Source of the DNA: Enterococcus sp. ZJ1622
Lineage (GTDB): Bacteria > Bacillota > Bacilli > Lactobacillales > Enterococcaceae
Assembly (NCBI RefSeq): GCF_011038845.1
Contig: NZ_JAAKDW010000004.1
Location: 62,001 to 126,000, forward strand
DNA: 64,000 bases
Direction of reading: 5' to 3'
Position 1 is the stretch's first letter. Every line of letters starts with the position of its first letter. This document shows positions 36,027-45,517 of this stretch, in pieces. A program made the translations under genes and the position numbers. The notes beneath the pieces are model-generated. The model was not told the DNA's origin and searched no databases. It saw only the letters and a program-made list of their open reading frames with translations.

Positions 36027-36509
36027 TCATGATTTATTTACTACCGGTATCCAGATCTCACCTGTATATTTGCCGTCAGTGACGCCCATCTCCACAACCG
36101 CATTGGGACCTCCGACATAAGCATAACCTTCGACTTCTCTCAACACATGGCCAAAAGCAGTATTCGTCAAATCATTTCGCAATTCTTCGGGTGACTCTGC
36201 TGATCCGCTCACGACTAGATAGTTCCCTGCAGGAAATGAGATCGTTTGTGTAGGGATCGAAAGTTCCTGATTTGTCTCAACGCCTGCATAATACATCATT
36301 TTATGATCACGCATAGCATTCACAGTGAAGAAGAAACCGTTTTCAGAAGCTTGTTTTAAAATATCCATCGTCCCGTCACTGATCACCTTTTGTTCGAATG
36401 CTTGTTTTTCTTTTGCTAACCCGACAAAATCCGTATAATCACTTGTCAACCCCACGCCAACACCCGTTACAGCAAAATCCTGTTTTTCTTCGATCGTGTA
36501 CTGTGCCAT
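36027..36509 (-). CDS. GyrI-like small-molecule-binding domain protein
   Basis: 160-residue stand-alone effector-binding (AraC_E_bind/GyrI-like) protein: YTIEEKQDFAVTGVGVGLTS at the start and EGYAYVGGPNAVVEMG, GEIWIPVVNKS at the end, which is the pattern of the family's beta strands. Members bind hydrophobic ligands or act as stand-alone sensors. It lies 121 bases downstream of an AraC protein that carries the same type of C-terminal domain, so the two may share ligand or origin. Confidence 0.8.
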   Translation of the reverse strand: MAQYTIEEKQDFAVTGVGVGLTSDYTDFVGLAKEKQAFEQKVISDGTMDILKQASENGFFFTVNAMRDHKMMYYAGVETNQELSIPTQTISFPAGNYLVVSGSAESPEELRNDLTNTAFGHVLREVEGYAYVGGPNAVVEMGVTDGKYTGEIWIPVVNKS

Positions 36510-36630
36510 GGTTTTCCACCCTTTCTATTGTGTTAAGCCCATTTTACTTTATCCAATTTCAAAATGACATCATTTCGCACCAGTGAAGTAACAGGACCTC
36601 GAGAGGGAATAACAGTGGTGATTCCGGCTT

Positions 36631-37491
36631 TTATTTTTCCTTTACAGCGATCCAGATCTCACTATAGACATGACTGAAGTCGTCTCCCCATTTCGTAAAA
36701 GAGATCTCTGGTGCTTCTACTAGTTCATAGTCCGAAGAAGGAAGCCATTGCGCATAGATATCCCCCCATGTATCCTGCAAAGTTTTGGGAAATGGTCCAT
36801 TGTTCGGGAAAATCGCCCAAGTAGCGGCTTCTATCTGCAGCTCTTCCAGATCAGCATAAGGATTTTCCTTGCTTGTCGCAAAACCGATCATCTGCATCAA
36901 GCTTCCTTTTTCTTCCAAGCGTTCACCCTCAAAATCATAAGAGACATTGATCACCTGATTCGGATAAAGATCTCCTAATTCATGCATCTCTTTTCTTTGC
37001 TGTTCTGTAATTGTCTGCGCTAAATCCTGGATCGCAGTATTCACCCCTCCAAACTGGATCGGTACTCTTTTTGTTACACCTACTACATTGAATGGTTCTT
37101 TCTTTTCGATACGAAATTCCATTGATTTTCCTCCTCGTACGTCGATATAAAATGTCAAACGAGGAAACGACTTCTGCATCCCTTTTTTTACTGCTTCCGT
37201 AGGCAAATAGCCCGACCAGTCACGAAAAGCTCTGGAAAACCCTTCAATAGAGCCATATCCATATTTGAATGCTACATCCGTCACCTTCTGACCTTCTAAA
37301 AGATCACGGTTAGCCAAAGTCAGTCTGCGATTTTTGATATATTCGAACAATGACATCCCGGCAATAAATGAGAACGTTCGTTTCAAGTGATATTCGGAAA
37401 TCAATAACTCCTTCGCCAGTTGAGAGATTGAGAGATCCTCTGTCAAATGTCCTTCGATATAATCGATCAATCGGTTCAAATCCTGCAGCAT
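36631..37491 (-). CDS. AraC family regulator with GyrI-like effector domain
   Basis: 286-residue regulator. It has an N-terminal double HTH of AraC type (about 8-105; LSISQLAKELLISEYHLKRT, TDVAFKYGYGSIEGFSRAFR) and a C-terminal GyrI-like ligand domain (about 122-286; EFRIEKKEPFNVVGVTKRVP, SEIWIAVKEK). This matches Rob/BmrR-type multidrug sensing architecture with AraC DNA binding. The regulated gene may be the adjacent GyrI-like protein. It starts at 37491 with no neighbour in operon upstream. Confidence 0.87.
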   Translation of the reverse strand: MLQDLNRLIDYIEGHLTEDLSISQLAKELLISEYHLKRTFSFIAGMSLFEYIKNRRLTLANRDLLEGQKVTDVAFKYGYGSIEGFSRAFRDWSGYLPTEAVKKGMQKSFPRLTFYIDVRGGKSMEFRIEKKEPFNVVGVTKRVPIQFGGVNTAIQDLAQTITEQQRKEMHELGDLYPNQVINVSYDFEGERLEEKGSLMQMIGFATSKENPYADLEELQIEAATWAIFPNNGPFPKTLQDTWGDIYAQWLPSSDYELVEAPEISFTKWGDDFSHVYSEIWIAVKEK

Positions 37492-37665
37492 ACGCTTCTC
37501 CTCGCTTTCTTTAACATCATAATAACAGATTGCTTTTTTTACTTGACGATTCTAAGACCACTTTTGTCGGATCAAAAGATTAAATAACCTTCATAACTAA
37601 TAAAAAAGGTTCCATTTCGATTCATTTATCCTTTAAACTAAGAAAAAAGGCTCAAGGAGGAAAAC

Positions 37666-38973
37666 ATGGAAAACTGGCAGGGATTATTTTTGACACCTAT
37701 TTTAGAACGTGGGCTTGACTATTATATCAATGGGCATGTCCACCATCTACGTTATACGAACCAGAAGATCACCGCATCGGTAGAAGGAAACGAGACATAT
37801 GAAGTAGAAATCGACCCGCTCGACCCGTCTAACTATATGTCTTGTACATGCCCTTATTCAGCTGAAGGATACTACTGCAAACATATGGCTGCTGTGTTAT
37901 TTGCGTACAATGAAGAACTGCCCGACACCACACTGGATACTTCCGATATCCGCAAACTGATCGATACTGCTGATGAGGATCAACTGAAATATTTTCTATT
38001 AACAGTCTTAACTGAGAATGATTATTTAATAGCACGATTTAAACAGTTTTTGAGTCCCGAAACAGTCTATATGGAAGAATTAGTCCAACTCATCGAGAAA
38101 TATGAAGATGAATACGGCGGGCATATCCCTTATGAGAAAACAAAAAAATTTGCCAATGAAATCATTGCCTTTCTCAAAACCAAGATACCAGAAATGATCG
38201 GAAATGATTTGTGTCTAGCCGCCTTTGAGACAGTCAATGAACTTGTTGATACCCTTAATTTATCAGATATAGACAATTCTCAAGGATACGTTGGTCAGAT
38301 GATGGAAGAATGTTATCTTGCATGGAAGCTGATCCTAGCAAAAGCTTCGGCCCAAGAGAAAAAAATCATGTCTGACTACTTCATCCGTCAGTTAGATAAT
38401 ATCCAAACGATTTACTCTGAGGGGTATATCAGGGATATCCTTGAAAAAAATTACCAAGAGAGTCATTTTAAAGATGAGTGCTTTCAAGAAGAAAAACAGC
38501 AACTTTTCCAACTTTTGACAAAAGATGAAAAAATCGATTTCGACTTGCTCCATCAATTGAAAGGCCTGTGCACTCCTGAAGAATGGCTTATTATGCGAGA
38601 CAAATTACTGGATGAATTAATGAACTACGCCAATGCCGATCATTTTTATGTCGACGAAAAACAGTATGAGCACTTGATGGCTTTCGTTTCTAATGCACAA
38701 GGACTAGCTAAAGCATCTCATTATTTTGAACTTTTGAAGGAATCTTATCCAGAAGCCTTATTCCAAAAATATGAATATGAGATCCCTCATTTGGCTGCAG
38801 TGGCTAAAAATCGCAAACATTACCAGAAGATCTCGCTTTACATCAAAGAAATGGCCAGTCTTCCGAATAGTGCGATCTCTGCCAAACTTCTCATCACTGA
38901 ACTGAAGAAGAAATACAGGCGTAAAAATGCTCTGATCGAAGAACTTGAGAAAACGGAAAGAGCGTTGAGGTAA
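37666..38973 (+). CDS. SWIM zinc finger protein
   Basis: 435-residue protein with a SWIM finger near the N-terminus: CTCPYSAEGYYCKHMAAVLFA (about 62-82) gives the C-x-C-xn-C-x-H zinc ligands. The remainder is mostly helical and of unknown function. SWIM proteins often bind DNA or partner with SWI2/SNF2 helicases; no helicase follows here, so the gene is solitary. AAGGAGG lies just before the ATG at 37666. A strong terminator follows about 150 bases after the stop. Confidence 0.85.
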   Translation: MENWQGLFLTPILERGLDYYINGHVHHLRYTNQKITASVEGNETYEVEIDPLDPSNYMSCTCPYSAEGYYCKHMAAVLFAYNEELPDTTLDTSDIRKLIDTADEDQLKYFLLTVLTENDYLIARFKQFLSPETVYMEELVQLIEKYEDEYGGHIPYEKTKKFANEIIAFLKTKIPEMIGNDLCLAAFETVNELVDTLNLSDIDNSQGYVGQMMEECYLAWKLILAKASAQEKKIMSDYFIRQLDNIQTIYSEGYIRDILEKNYQESHFKDECFQEEKQQLFQLLTKDEKIDFDLLHQLKGLCTPEEWLIMRDKLLDELMNYANADHFYVDEKQYEHLMAFVSNAQGLAKASHYFELLKESYPEALFQKYEYEIPHLAAVAKNRKHYQKISLYIKEMASLPNSAISAKLLITELKKKYRRKNALIEELEKTERALR

Positions 38974-39123
38974 TACACCGCAACCGTTTGATCAATCTAA
39001 GACAAAAGCAACGATGATCGAGAACGAAAATAAACATCTATCTCGAATTTTCAGTAAAGTTCGCTTTATTTTCCAAAAATACTGTTTTTGACTCACTTTT
39101 CATTCCAATATAATGCTAAAAGA

Positions 39124-39156
39124 GGGCGTGACAAAAATCTTGTCATGCCCTTTTTT
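39124..39156 (+). terminator. Terminator of the SWIM gene
   Basis: GGGCGTGACAA and TTGTCATGCCC form an 11-bp stem (one G-T pair) followed by six T residues. Confidence 0.85.
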
Positions 39157-39282
39157 CAGAATAAATGGTGTTTCAAAAGTAGTTCCTTGGGAGATGAGCC
39201 GAAATTCCACAAAAATTTTAGAAGCAAGTGCTGGAAATACCTTCCTATTTCTTGAATATAACCACTTCTGCTACAACTTCTT
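39157..39282 (-). repeat. Dispersed repeat copy C (MITE-like, ~126 bp)
   Basis: Runs from CAGAATAAATGGTG to CACTTCTGCTACAACTTCTT and aligns along its length with 51441-51566, sharing AGCCGAAATT, CACAAAAATTT, CCTTCYTATTTCTTGAA and CACTTCTG. The two ends are related as imperfect inverted repeats (GGTGTTTCAAAAGT against GTTGTAGCAGAAGT). No reading frame is evident. Confidence 0.7.
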
Positions 39283-39325
39283 ACATCACTAATTGAATGA
39301 AATCAAAAATGAAAAATACTTGCTT

Positions 39326-40819
39326 CTATTTATTTTCTTGCTCCATACATATCCCCCGCGTCGCCGGATAGATTTCACGGTATCGCTGATAGATTTTTTG
39401 ATATTTCTCAACGTTTTCCTTAGCTGGATAGATGGCAGCTTGATAATCCACGATACTTCCACAGGCGCTCTCAAAGGAATCGAACCAATTCCGACCTACT
39501 GCTGCAATGATTGCCGCACCTAATGCTGGCCCTTGTTCTGCTTGTAAGCAGACGATCTCTGCATCAAAAATATCTGCTTGCATTTGAAGCCATGCTTTGT
39601 TTTTTGCCCCGCCACCAACAGAAATGATACGGGAAAAACGGCGATCCGAAACTTCTTCCATCAGTACCTGAGAGTCTTTCAATGAGAAAGTGATCCCCTC
39701 TACTACTGCTCGTACGAAATGCTTCATTGTGTGCTGCGTATCCATGCCGATAAAGCTTCCGCGAATCTGGCTATCTGCGTACGGTGTCCGTTCACCCGAA
39801 AGGTAAGGTGTGAACAGCAGGCCCCCTGCGCCAGGCTCGATTTTTTCAATACCAGATAACAGTTCTTCAAAAGACTGTCCACTGGCAAACGTATCCCTGA
39901 ACCACTGCAAACTGCGACCCGCAGCTAATGTGACGCCCATCGAATAATAAGCCTGATCCACCGCATGACAGAAAAAATGAAGCTGTCCATCATATTCTGT
40001 ATCCGTTGTTTGTTCGTAAGAAAGAAAGACCCCCGATGTCCCGATACTTGCCATCGCACAATCCTGGCTTACGATCCCAGCACCTAAAGCAGCACAGGCA
40101 TTATCTGCACCGCCGGCAAATACTTGTACTTCTTTTTTGAATCCGAAATGTTTCGCTAAATCCTCTCGAACAGTTCCTGTAAGCTGGGAAGAAGGAACTA
40201 ATGGCGGTAAGATCCCAGCAGCAATATGATATTTCTGCAAAATCATTTCTGACCATTCTCTTTTTTCTATATCCAACAATAACGTACCTGCAGCGTCTGA
40301 AGCATCCATATGCTGCGTTCCTGTCAGCCAAAAGCCAAGATAATCCTTCGGTAACAGGATATGTCGTGTTTTTGCCCAGATTTCCGGTTCGTTTTCTTGC
40401 AACCATAAGATTTTCGGCAAAGTGAAGCCTTCTAGTGCTTTATTTTTTGTGATTTGCAGAAGCTCTTCCCCAAAATCCGCCATGATTTCTCGGCATTGGG
40501 CAGTCGTCCGTACATCATTCCACAAAATGGCATTTCTTAAGATCTGATTTCTTTCATTTAGCACAACTAAACTGTGCATCTGTCCCGAAAAACTGATTCC
40601 TTCCAGCTCTCCAGTGAAATCCGGGATTTCTTTCGCCAAAGACTCGATCACCCGTTCACACGCCTGCACCCACTCTTTTGGGTCCTGTTCATTATAGCCT
40701 GCTTTTGGCTGGATCAGTGGATATTCTGCGCTAGCACAGCCTACGACCTTCCCGTTTTTATCCAGCACTAGTCCTTTCAGGGAACTCGTTCCTAAATCGA
40801 TACCCAAAATGTAAGGCAT
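39326..40819 (-). CDS. xylB: Xylulokinase
   Basis: 497-residue FGGY-family kinase phosphorylating D-xylulose to xylulose-5-phosphate for the pentose phosphate/phosphoketolase route. The N-terminal actin-like fold starts YILGIDLGTSSLKGLVLD; ISFSGQMHSLVVLNE is the xylulokinase substrate-site motif (about 75-89); FAGGADNACAALGAG (about 232-246) is the second conserved block; and SVGGGAKNKAWLQMQADIF (about 405-423) is in the C-terminal domain. It is the last gene of the xyl operon, 11 bases after the second permease. Confidence 0.95.
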   Translation of the reverse strand: MPYILGIDLGTSSLKGLVLDKNGKVVGCASAEYPLIQPKAGYNEQDPKEWVQACERVIESLAKEIPDFTGELEGISFSGQMHSLVVLNERNQILRNAILWNDVRTTAQCREIMADFGEELLQITKNKALEGFTLPKILWLQENEPEIWAKTRHILLPKDYLGFWLTGTQHMDASDAAGTLLLDIEKREWSEMILQKYHIAAGILPPLVPSSQLTGTVREDLAKHFGFKKEVQVFAGGADNACAALGAGIVSQDCAMASIGTSGVFLSYEQTTDTEYDGQLHFFCHAVDQAYYSMGVTLAAGRSLQWFRDTFASGQSFEELLSGIEKIEPGAGGLLFTPYLSGERTPYADSQIRGSFIGMDTQHTMKHFVRAVVEGITFSLKDSQVLMEEVSDRRFSRIISVGGGAKNKAWLQMQADIFDAEIVCLQAEQGPALGAAIIAAVGRNWFDSFESACGSIVDYQAAIYPAKENVEKYQKIYQRYREIYPATRGICMEQENK

Positions 40820-40830
40820 ACTTATTCCTC

Positions 40831-41664
40831 CTATTCTTTGATCCCTCCTGCTGTGACGCCACCCACGATGTATTTCGATAAAAATAAATAAATGAGCAGT
40901 AATGGCGCAATGCTAAGAGATATCCCTAGATACATACTGCCGAATTCTGTCCGGTACACATCCGTTTTCAGTAACTGGATCAGCATAGGCAATGTGAATT
41001 TTTCTGTGTCATTGATCAGGATCAATGGCATCAAGAAGTTATTCCACGAAGTCACAAAAGCAAAGATCGCCATCGTAGCAAGCCCTGGCTTCATCAACGG
41101 AATCATGATCTGATGAAAGATCTTCAACTCTCCAGCACCATCCAATCGAGCAGAATCCGCCAGATCAGGATGGAAAACTGTTTCCAAGTATTGTTTCAAA
41201 AAGAAAACCGTTGTCGGAGAAGCAATGGCAGGCAAAATCAGTGGAAGAAAACTATTCAGCAGACCAATTCGGCTCATGAACTGATAAAATCCGATCATGC
41301 TGATCTGCTGCGGGATCATGATCAGCCCTAAAATGAGTATGAACGCCATCTTTCTGCCTTTGAATCGATAAGCGATGATCCCATAAGCGGTCAAAGCAGA
41401 AAAGTAAATATTCAATAGCGTCGCCCCAGCAGATATCAGCAAACTGTTCTTAAATCCGCCAAATACATCAAAGCCTTTGTTCATCAGGACTTCCCAATTG
41501 TAAGCCAGATTCTGCCCTGGAACCAGCGATAATCCTTGTTGGATCTGTTCTGCTGACCTCGTAGCATTCACTAACACGACCCAAAATGGAAGGATACTCA
41601 AGAACGTCAGGAACAAGAGGAACAGATAGATCAGTAAACGCTGGCCGTTGTATTTTTTATCCAT
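40831..41664 (-). CDS. Carbohydrate ABC transporter permease (MalG type)
   Basis: 277-residue inner-membrane permease with six hydrophobic segments. The EAA loop that docks the ATPase is seen in LADSARLDGAGELKIFHQIM (about 168-187). It pairs with the upstream permease, whose 3' end it overlaps by eight bases. With the binding protein it should import xylo-oligosaccharides or a related pentoside. No ATPase gene occurs in the operon, so a shared MsmX/MsmK-type ATPase encoded elsewhere is probably used. Confidence 0.92.
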   Translation of the reverse strand: MDKKYNGQRLLIYLFLLFLTFLSILPFWVVLVNATRSAEQIQQGLSLVPGQNLAYNWEVLMNKGFDVFGGFKNSLLISAGATLLNIYFSALTAYGIIAYRFKGRKMAFILILGLIMIPQQISMIGFYQFMSRIGLLNSFLPLILPAIASPTTVFFLKQYLETVFHPDLADSARLDGAGELKIFHQIMIPLMKPGLATMAIFAFVTSWNNFLMPLILINDTEKFTLPMLIQLLKTDVYRTEFGSMYLGISLSIAPLLLIYLFLSKYIVGGVTAGGIKE

Positions 41665-42571
41665 TCTTTCCCCTCACTTTGCTCGACTCCTTGAAGAAAC
41701 GGAACAACAATGTACTCAGTAACACAGACATCAATAATAGAATCACAGATGCAGCGGCTGCCATCTGAAAATTCCTGCTGCCGGTAAAGGCTTGCTTATA
41801 GATGAACATCGTCAGTGTATTCACACTGTTATCCGGATTGCCATTAGTCAGTAAAAACGGAATATCGAACATCTGCAAGCCACCGATCAGCGAAGTGACG
41901 AATGTATACAATAAAATGGGCTTCAGCAGAGGCAGTGTGATCTTACTAAAAATCTGATTGTCACTTGCTCCATCTACCATCGCTGATTCAAAAAGCGACT
42001 GGTCGATACTGAGTATTCCGGCGACTAAAACGATCGTCGTTTGACCATACCACATCCAAAATTGAATAAACGAGACAATCAAACGAGTGCCTGTGACACT
42101 TCGGAAAAAATCGAATGGCTGACCTAAGACGCCCATACGTGTAAGCACTAGATTCATCGGCCCCATCGGAAAGCTGAACAAAGCATAGAAGAGAACAGCT
42201 ACAGAAGCAGCTGTAATGATATTCGGCAAATAAAAAATGATTTTGAAAAAACCTGTCCCTCTCAGTTTCAATTTCAGATTCGTGAACCAAGCGGCTAGAA
42301 GCAACGCCAATCCGATTTGGGGAATAAAATTGACCCCCCACAAAATAAATGTGTTCTGAACAGATTTGATAAACAACGGATTGCTGAAAATACTCCGATA
42401 ATTTGCCAGACCAACAAAAGCGGCTTCAGTACTCCATCCTTTCAGATCCGTGAAGCTCAAAAAAACAGTATATAAGATTGGATAAAGCTGAAAGACAATA
42501 AAAGCAGTAAAAAAGGGCGCTATAAAAAACCAGCCACAGCGATTGTACCGTTCGAATCGTGTCGTCTTCAC
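41657..42571 (-). CDS. Sugar ABC transporter permease (MalF type)
   Basis: 304-residue permease with six membrane segments starting at about 12 (GWFFIAPFFTAFIVFQLYPI). Its EAA-type loop is LFESAMVDGASDNQIFSKIT (about 200-219). It is the typical first permease of CUT1-family oligosaccharide importers. It starts 36 bases after the binding-protein gene and overlaps the next permease by eight bases, so the subunits are produced together. Confidence 0.92.
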   Translation of the reverse strand: MKTTRFERYNRCGWFFIAPFFTAFIVFQLYPILYTVFLSFTDLKGWSTEAAFVGLANYRSIFSNPLFIKSVQNTFILWGVNFIPQIGLALLLAAWFTNLKLKLRGTGFFKIIFYLPNIITAASVAVLFYALFSFPMGPMNLVLTRMGVLGQPFDFFRSVTGTRLIVSFIQFWMWYGQTTIVLVAGILSIDQSLFESAMVDGASDNQIFSKITLPLLKPILLYTFVTSLIGGLQMFDIPFLLTNGNPDNSVNTLTMFIYKQAFTGSRNFQMAAAASVILLLMSVLLSTLLFRFFKESSKVRGKNG

Positions 42572-42607
42572 GTAACTCTCCTTTCTGGATCATTTCCATC
42601 GCTTGCT

Positions 42608-43894
42608 TCAGTCGACTTGTAGATCTGGATAAGCATTCATAACAGCTGTTTTGAAGCTTTGTATCGCTGCTTCTTTGTCGATCTCCCATTTTGAATACGG
42701 AGTCAGGCAATGGTCGATAAACAATAATTCGATCGTCTGGTCATATTCTGTCAGAATCTTCGCATTGACTGATTCGACCATTTCCGAAAATTCGTTGTAA
42801 TGGTTTTGTCCACCTAAAAAGTCTTCCTGATAAGAATCTTTGATTGCTTCAACTACTGCTTCATTCGATACGAAATCTCCTGTCTCTTCCGCCCAGCGCG
42901 TCAAGAATTCTTTATCCGTTGTCAAATATTTGATCAAATCAGCCGCAGCTTCTTTTTGATCAGAAGAGTCGACCGCACCGATCCATGTGCCTCCCCAGAA
43001 CCATGAAGACGGCCCTTGTACCATACGCCAATCGCCATCTGTCGTCTTGCTTCCATCAGCTGCTGTCGCATTGGGTTTCAGCCAATAATGAAGTCCCCAA
43101 GTAGGCAGGCTGTATCCGAAATCCGATTCTCCATTCATCCCGGCAAACCAAGCTTCTGACTGTCCTTCTGTGTCTTTTGTCAGCCCTTCTTCCACAAATT
43201 TTCGAGAAATATCCAGCAGATCATACAGTTTATTGTCGATCACCAGCTTCTCCTCTTCTACCCAGCCGGATTCTCTCATACCGAAGAACGGTTTAGCTAA
43301 ATCTTGGATGCTTGAGATCATATGGACTTCACCATTGGATGTTTCCCTGATTTCTTTTGCTGTCTCATAGAACTGATCGTAATCAGTTAGCTTGTCTTGC
43401 ATGTCATCTGCTTCATTCACTCCGAGCAGACGGTCTGCGAGTGATGCCCGATAATAAAATCCGCCAGGCGCCGCTTGCCATGCCAACGCATGCAAGACAC
43501 CTTCTTGGCTCGTACCAACATCTTTGACATATTGATACGTGTCCTTAGCTGCTTCCTTTACCCCGTATTCTTCTAAATCAGCCATCAAGCCTGATTCCAC
43601 ATATTTTTTTACAAACGCAGATTCTAACGCAATCACATCCGGTGCATTTTTTGTCCCTAATACAGGATCGAGCTTGGTCTCGAATTGATCAGAAGGGATC
43701 TCCACCACTCTAATTTTGTACGCTAATCCTTCGTGAGCCGGCAAATAATAGTCATTGATCATCGTCGACAGCTCATCTGTAAATGTCCAGACGATCAATT
43801 CATCTCCGCTGGTAGAACCTGCTGGATCCGTGCCGCAGCTCGCTAATACAGCTGCGCCCACTAACACGACACTTCCTTTCAGCCATTGCTTCAT
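42608..43894 (-). CDS. Sugar ABC transporter substrate-binding lipoprotein
   Basis: 428-residue extracellular solute-binding protein of the family 1 (CUT1) type. The lipoprotein signal VVLVGAAVLASCGTD places the lipidated Cys at residue 20 (lipobox LASC). The mature part has two-lobe binding-protein features: AYLxxx-type FETKLDPVLGTKNAPDVIAL (about 70-89) and WGGTWIGAVDSSDQKEAA. Context with xylA, xylB and GH43 suggests xylo-oligosaccharides as ligand. It overlaps the GH43 gene by four bases and has GGAGGC upstream of its ATG. Confidence 0.92.
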   Translation of the reverse strand: MKQWLKGSVVLVGAAVLASCGTDPAGSTSGDELIVWTFTDELSTMINDYYLPAHEGLAYKIRVVEIPSDQFETKLDPVLGTKNAPDVIALESAFVKKYVESGLMADLEEYGVKEAAKDTYQYVKDVGTSQEGVLHALAWQAAPGGFYYRASLADRLLGVNEADDMQDKLTDYDQFYETAKEIRETSNGEVHMISSIQDLAKPFFGMRESGWVEEEKLVIDNKLYDLLDISRKFVEEGLTKDTEGQSEAWFAGMNGESDFGYSLPTWGLHYWLKPNATAADGSKTTDGDWRMVQGPSSWFWGGTWIGAVDSSDQKEAAADLIKYLTTDKEFLTRWAEETGDFVSNEAVVEAIKDSYQEDFLGGQNHYNEFSEMVESVNAKILTEYDQTIELLFIDHCLTPYSKWEIDKEAAIQSFKTAVMNAYPDLQVD

Positions 43895-45504
43895 TGAAAG
43901 CCTCCTTTTTCCTCGTACGTGAAGAAATCAAAATCTGCCGCCATTCTCCTGCCAGAAGTATCGATGGCAAACATCCCGACAAATGCACCCGTAAAGAATC
44001 CTTCTTGTGTCTCTGCCGCATAATCGTCCGAAAGTATGAAACTGTCAAAAACAGTGTCGATCATCTGCCAGTGATGCCCATCGAAAGAATATGCGTAATG
44101 ATATTTCTCATAGGAAACAATTGTTTTGAAATAAACAGCGCTTACATTATCAGGCACGCATATCTCGTTGCTAACCATTGTTATCTTTCCATTATCACTA
44201 GACATAGAAGCAATGATCTTTCCTTTTTCTTCATGATGGGTCAGGTGGATACTCGACCAGTTTTTTGTGTTGTAATAATTCGTCAGTCCTGCCAATTGCA
44301 TGAAATTCCTCGGCGTACATTCCACCTTCGTCACCGCTTCAAAAGCAAAGTGCTGCCATCTTCTAGCTACAAGGGCTTTGTAGAAAAGGGAATTGAAGGA
44401 TTCTCTCCCATACAGTCTTAAATGACCTCTTCTTTCTGTTAAACTACCGATTTCTTCTGTAAAAGGGATTCTCAATGTCTGGAAGTGCAACGGCAAAGCT
44501 TCACGATCAAAGGATTCTGTCGTCGAAGGATGTTCCCATTTCTGCTCAGGCATGTCGGGACTCTCTACTTCGACTTGAGGGTGATTCCCGCCGACTAGAT
44601 ATGGCCACCCATCTTCCCATTCCAATTTTTGGATCGCTGTTTCCCGCCCCAACGGACAATAACCTCTGTTCTCCAAAAGTGGCATTTCTTTATGTTTAAG
44701 TGGTCTAGCTGTCAAATAAGCAAAGTACCATTCATCCGTGTGTGTATGGACGATAGACCCGTGGCCAGCTTTTTGCAAAGACAGTTCCGGTTCTGACCAA
44801 GAACTGATCAAAGGATTTTCCGGATGGACTTCATAAGGACCATCGATCGTTTCTGCTCGAGCGATCGTTGACGCATGTTCGTACTTCGTCCCACCTTCTG
44901 CTGTCAGCAGATAATAGCAACCATTTATCTTGTAAAGATGCGGCGCTTCTGTCAATTTGCGAGCAGTTCCTTTGAAGATGATCTTTACTTCTCCGACAAG
45001 CTTTTCTTCAGTCGGTGAATATTCCTGCAAAGCGATCCCGTAAAACGGATGATGTGCCGGACGGTAATCCCAGACCATATTGACTAGGTACTTTCTTCCA
45101 TCTTCCTCATGGAACAACGAAGGATCGAAACCAGCGCTGTTCAAATAGACCGGCTCTGACCATTCTCCGTCGATCGTCTCACATGTAATCAGATAATTGT
45201 ACACATCTTTCCAATTGTTGTTCTGGACTTCTTTTACATCCGAATAGATCAGCCAGAATTTCCCGTCTCGATAACTCAAAGCAGGAGCCCAGACACCTCC
45301 AGAATCAGGATTCCCTAGCATATTCAGCTGGCTGACCCGATTGACAGGCGTACTCACAAGTTGCCAGTTTTTTAAATCTCTCGAGTTATAGATCATCACA
45401 CCGGGAAACCATTCAAAAGTAGAAGTAGCGATATAATAGTCTTTTCCAACACGACAGATACTGGGATCCGGATGAAAACCAGTTAAGATCGGGTTATTTA
45501 TCAT
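43891..45504 (-). CDS. Glycoside hydrolase family 43 beta-xylosidase
   Basis: 537-residue cytoplasmic enzyme without signal peptide, as expected for cleaving imported xylo-oligosaccharides to xylose. The GH43 five-blade propeller (about 1-300) shows the catalytic base Asp in TGFHPDPSICRVGKDYY (about 8-24), the pKa-modulating Asp in SAGFDPSLFHEEDG (about 122-135) and the acid Glu in ARKLTEAPHLYKINGCYY (about 183-200). The C-terminal beta-sandwich (about 330-530) is the usual GH43 accessory domain. Arabinofuranosidase side activity is possible. Gene symbol xynB would fit by analogy. Confidence 0.93.
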   Translation of the reverse strand: MINNPILTGFHPDPSICRVGKDYYIATSTFEWFPGVMIYNSRDLKNWQLVSTPVNRVSQLNMLGNPDSGGVWAPALSYRDGKFWLIYSDVKEVQNNNWKDVYNYLITCETIDGEWSEPVYLNSAGFDPSLFHEEDGRKYLVNMVWDYRPAHHPFYGIALQEYSPTEEKLVGEVKIIFKGTARKLTEAPHLYKINGCYYLLTAEGGTKYEHASTIARAETIDGPYEVHPENPLISSWSEPELSLQKAGHGSIVHTHTDEWYFAYLTARPLKHKEMPLLENRGYCPLGRETAIQKLEWEDGWPYLVGGNHPQVEVESPDMPEQKWEHPSTTESFDREALPLHFQTLRIPFTEEIGSLTERRGHLRLYGRESFNSLFYKALVARRWQHFAFEAVTKVECTPRNFMQLAGLTNYYNTKNWSSIHLTHHEEKGKIIASMSSDNGKITMVSNEICVPDNVSAVYFKTIVSYEKYHYAYSFDGHHWQMIDTVFDSFILSDDYAAETQEGFFTGAFVGMFAIDTSGRRMAADFDFFTYEEKGGFQ

Positions 45505-45517
45505 AGAGAATTCCTTT

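Larger units (their letters stand above)
38974..39325. other. Intergenic region with terminator and dispersed repeat
   Basis: This 352-base gap contains the terminator 39124-39156 and dispersed repeat copy C (39157-39282). The first ~145 bases show nothing further that I can interpret. Confidence 0.6.
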
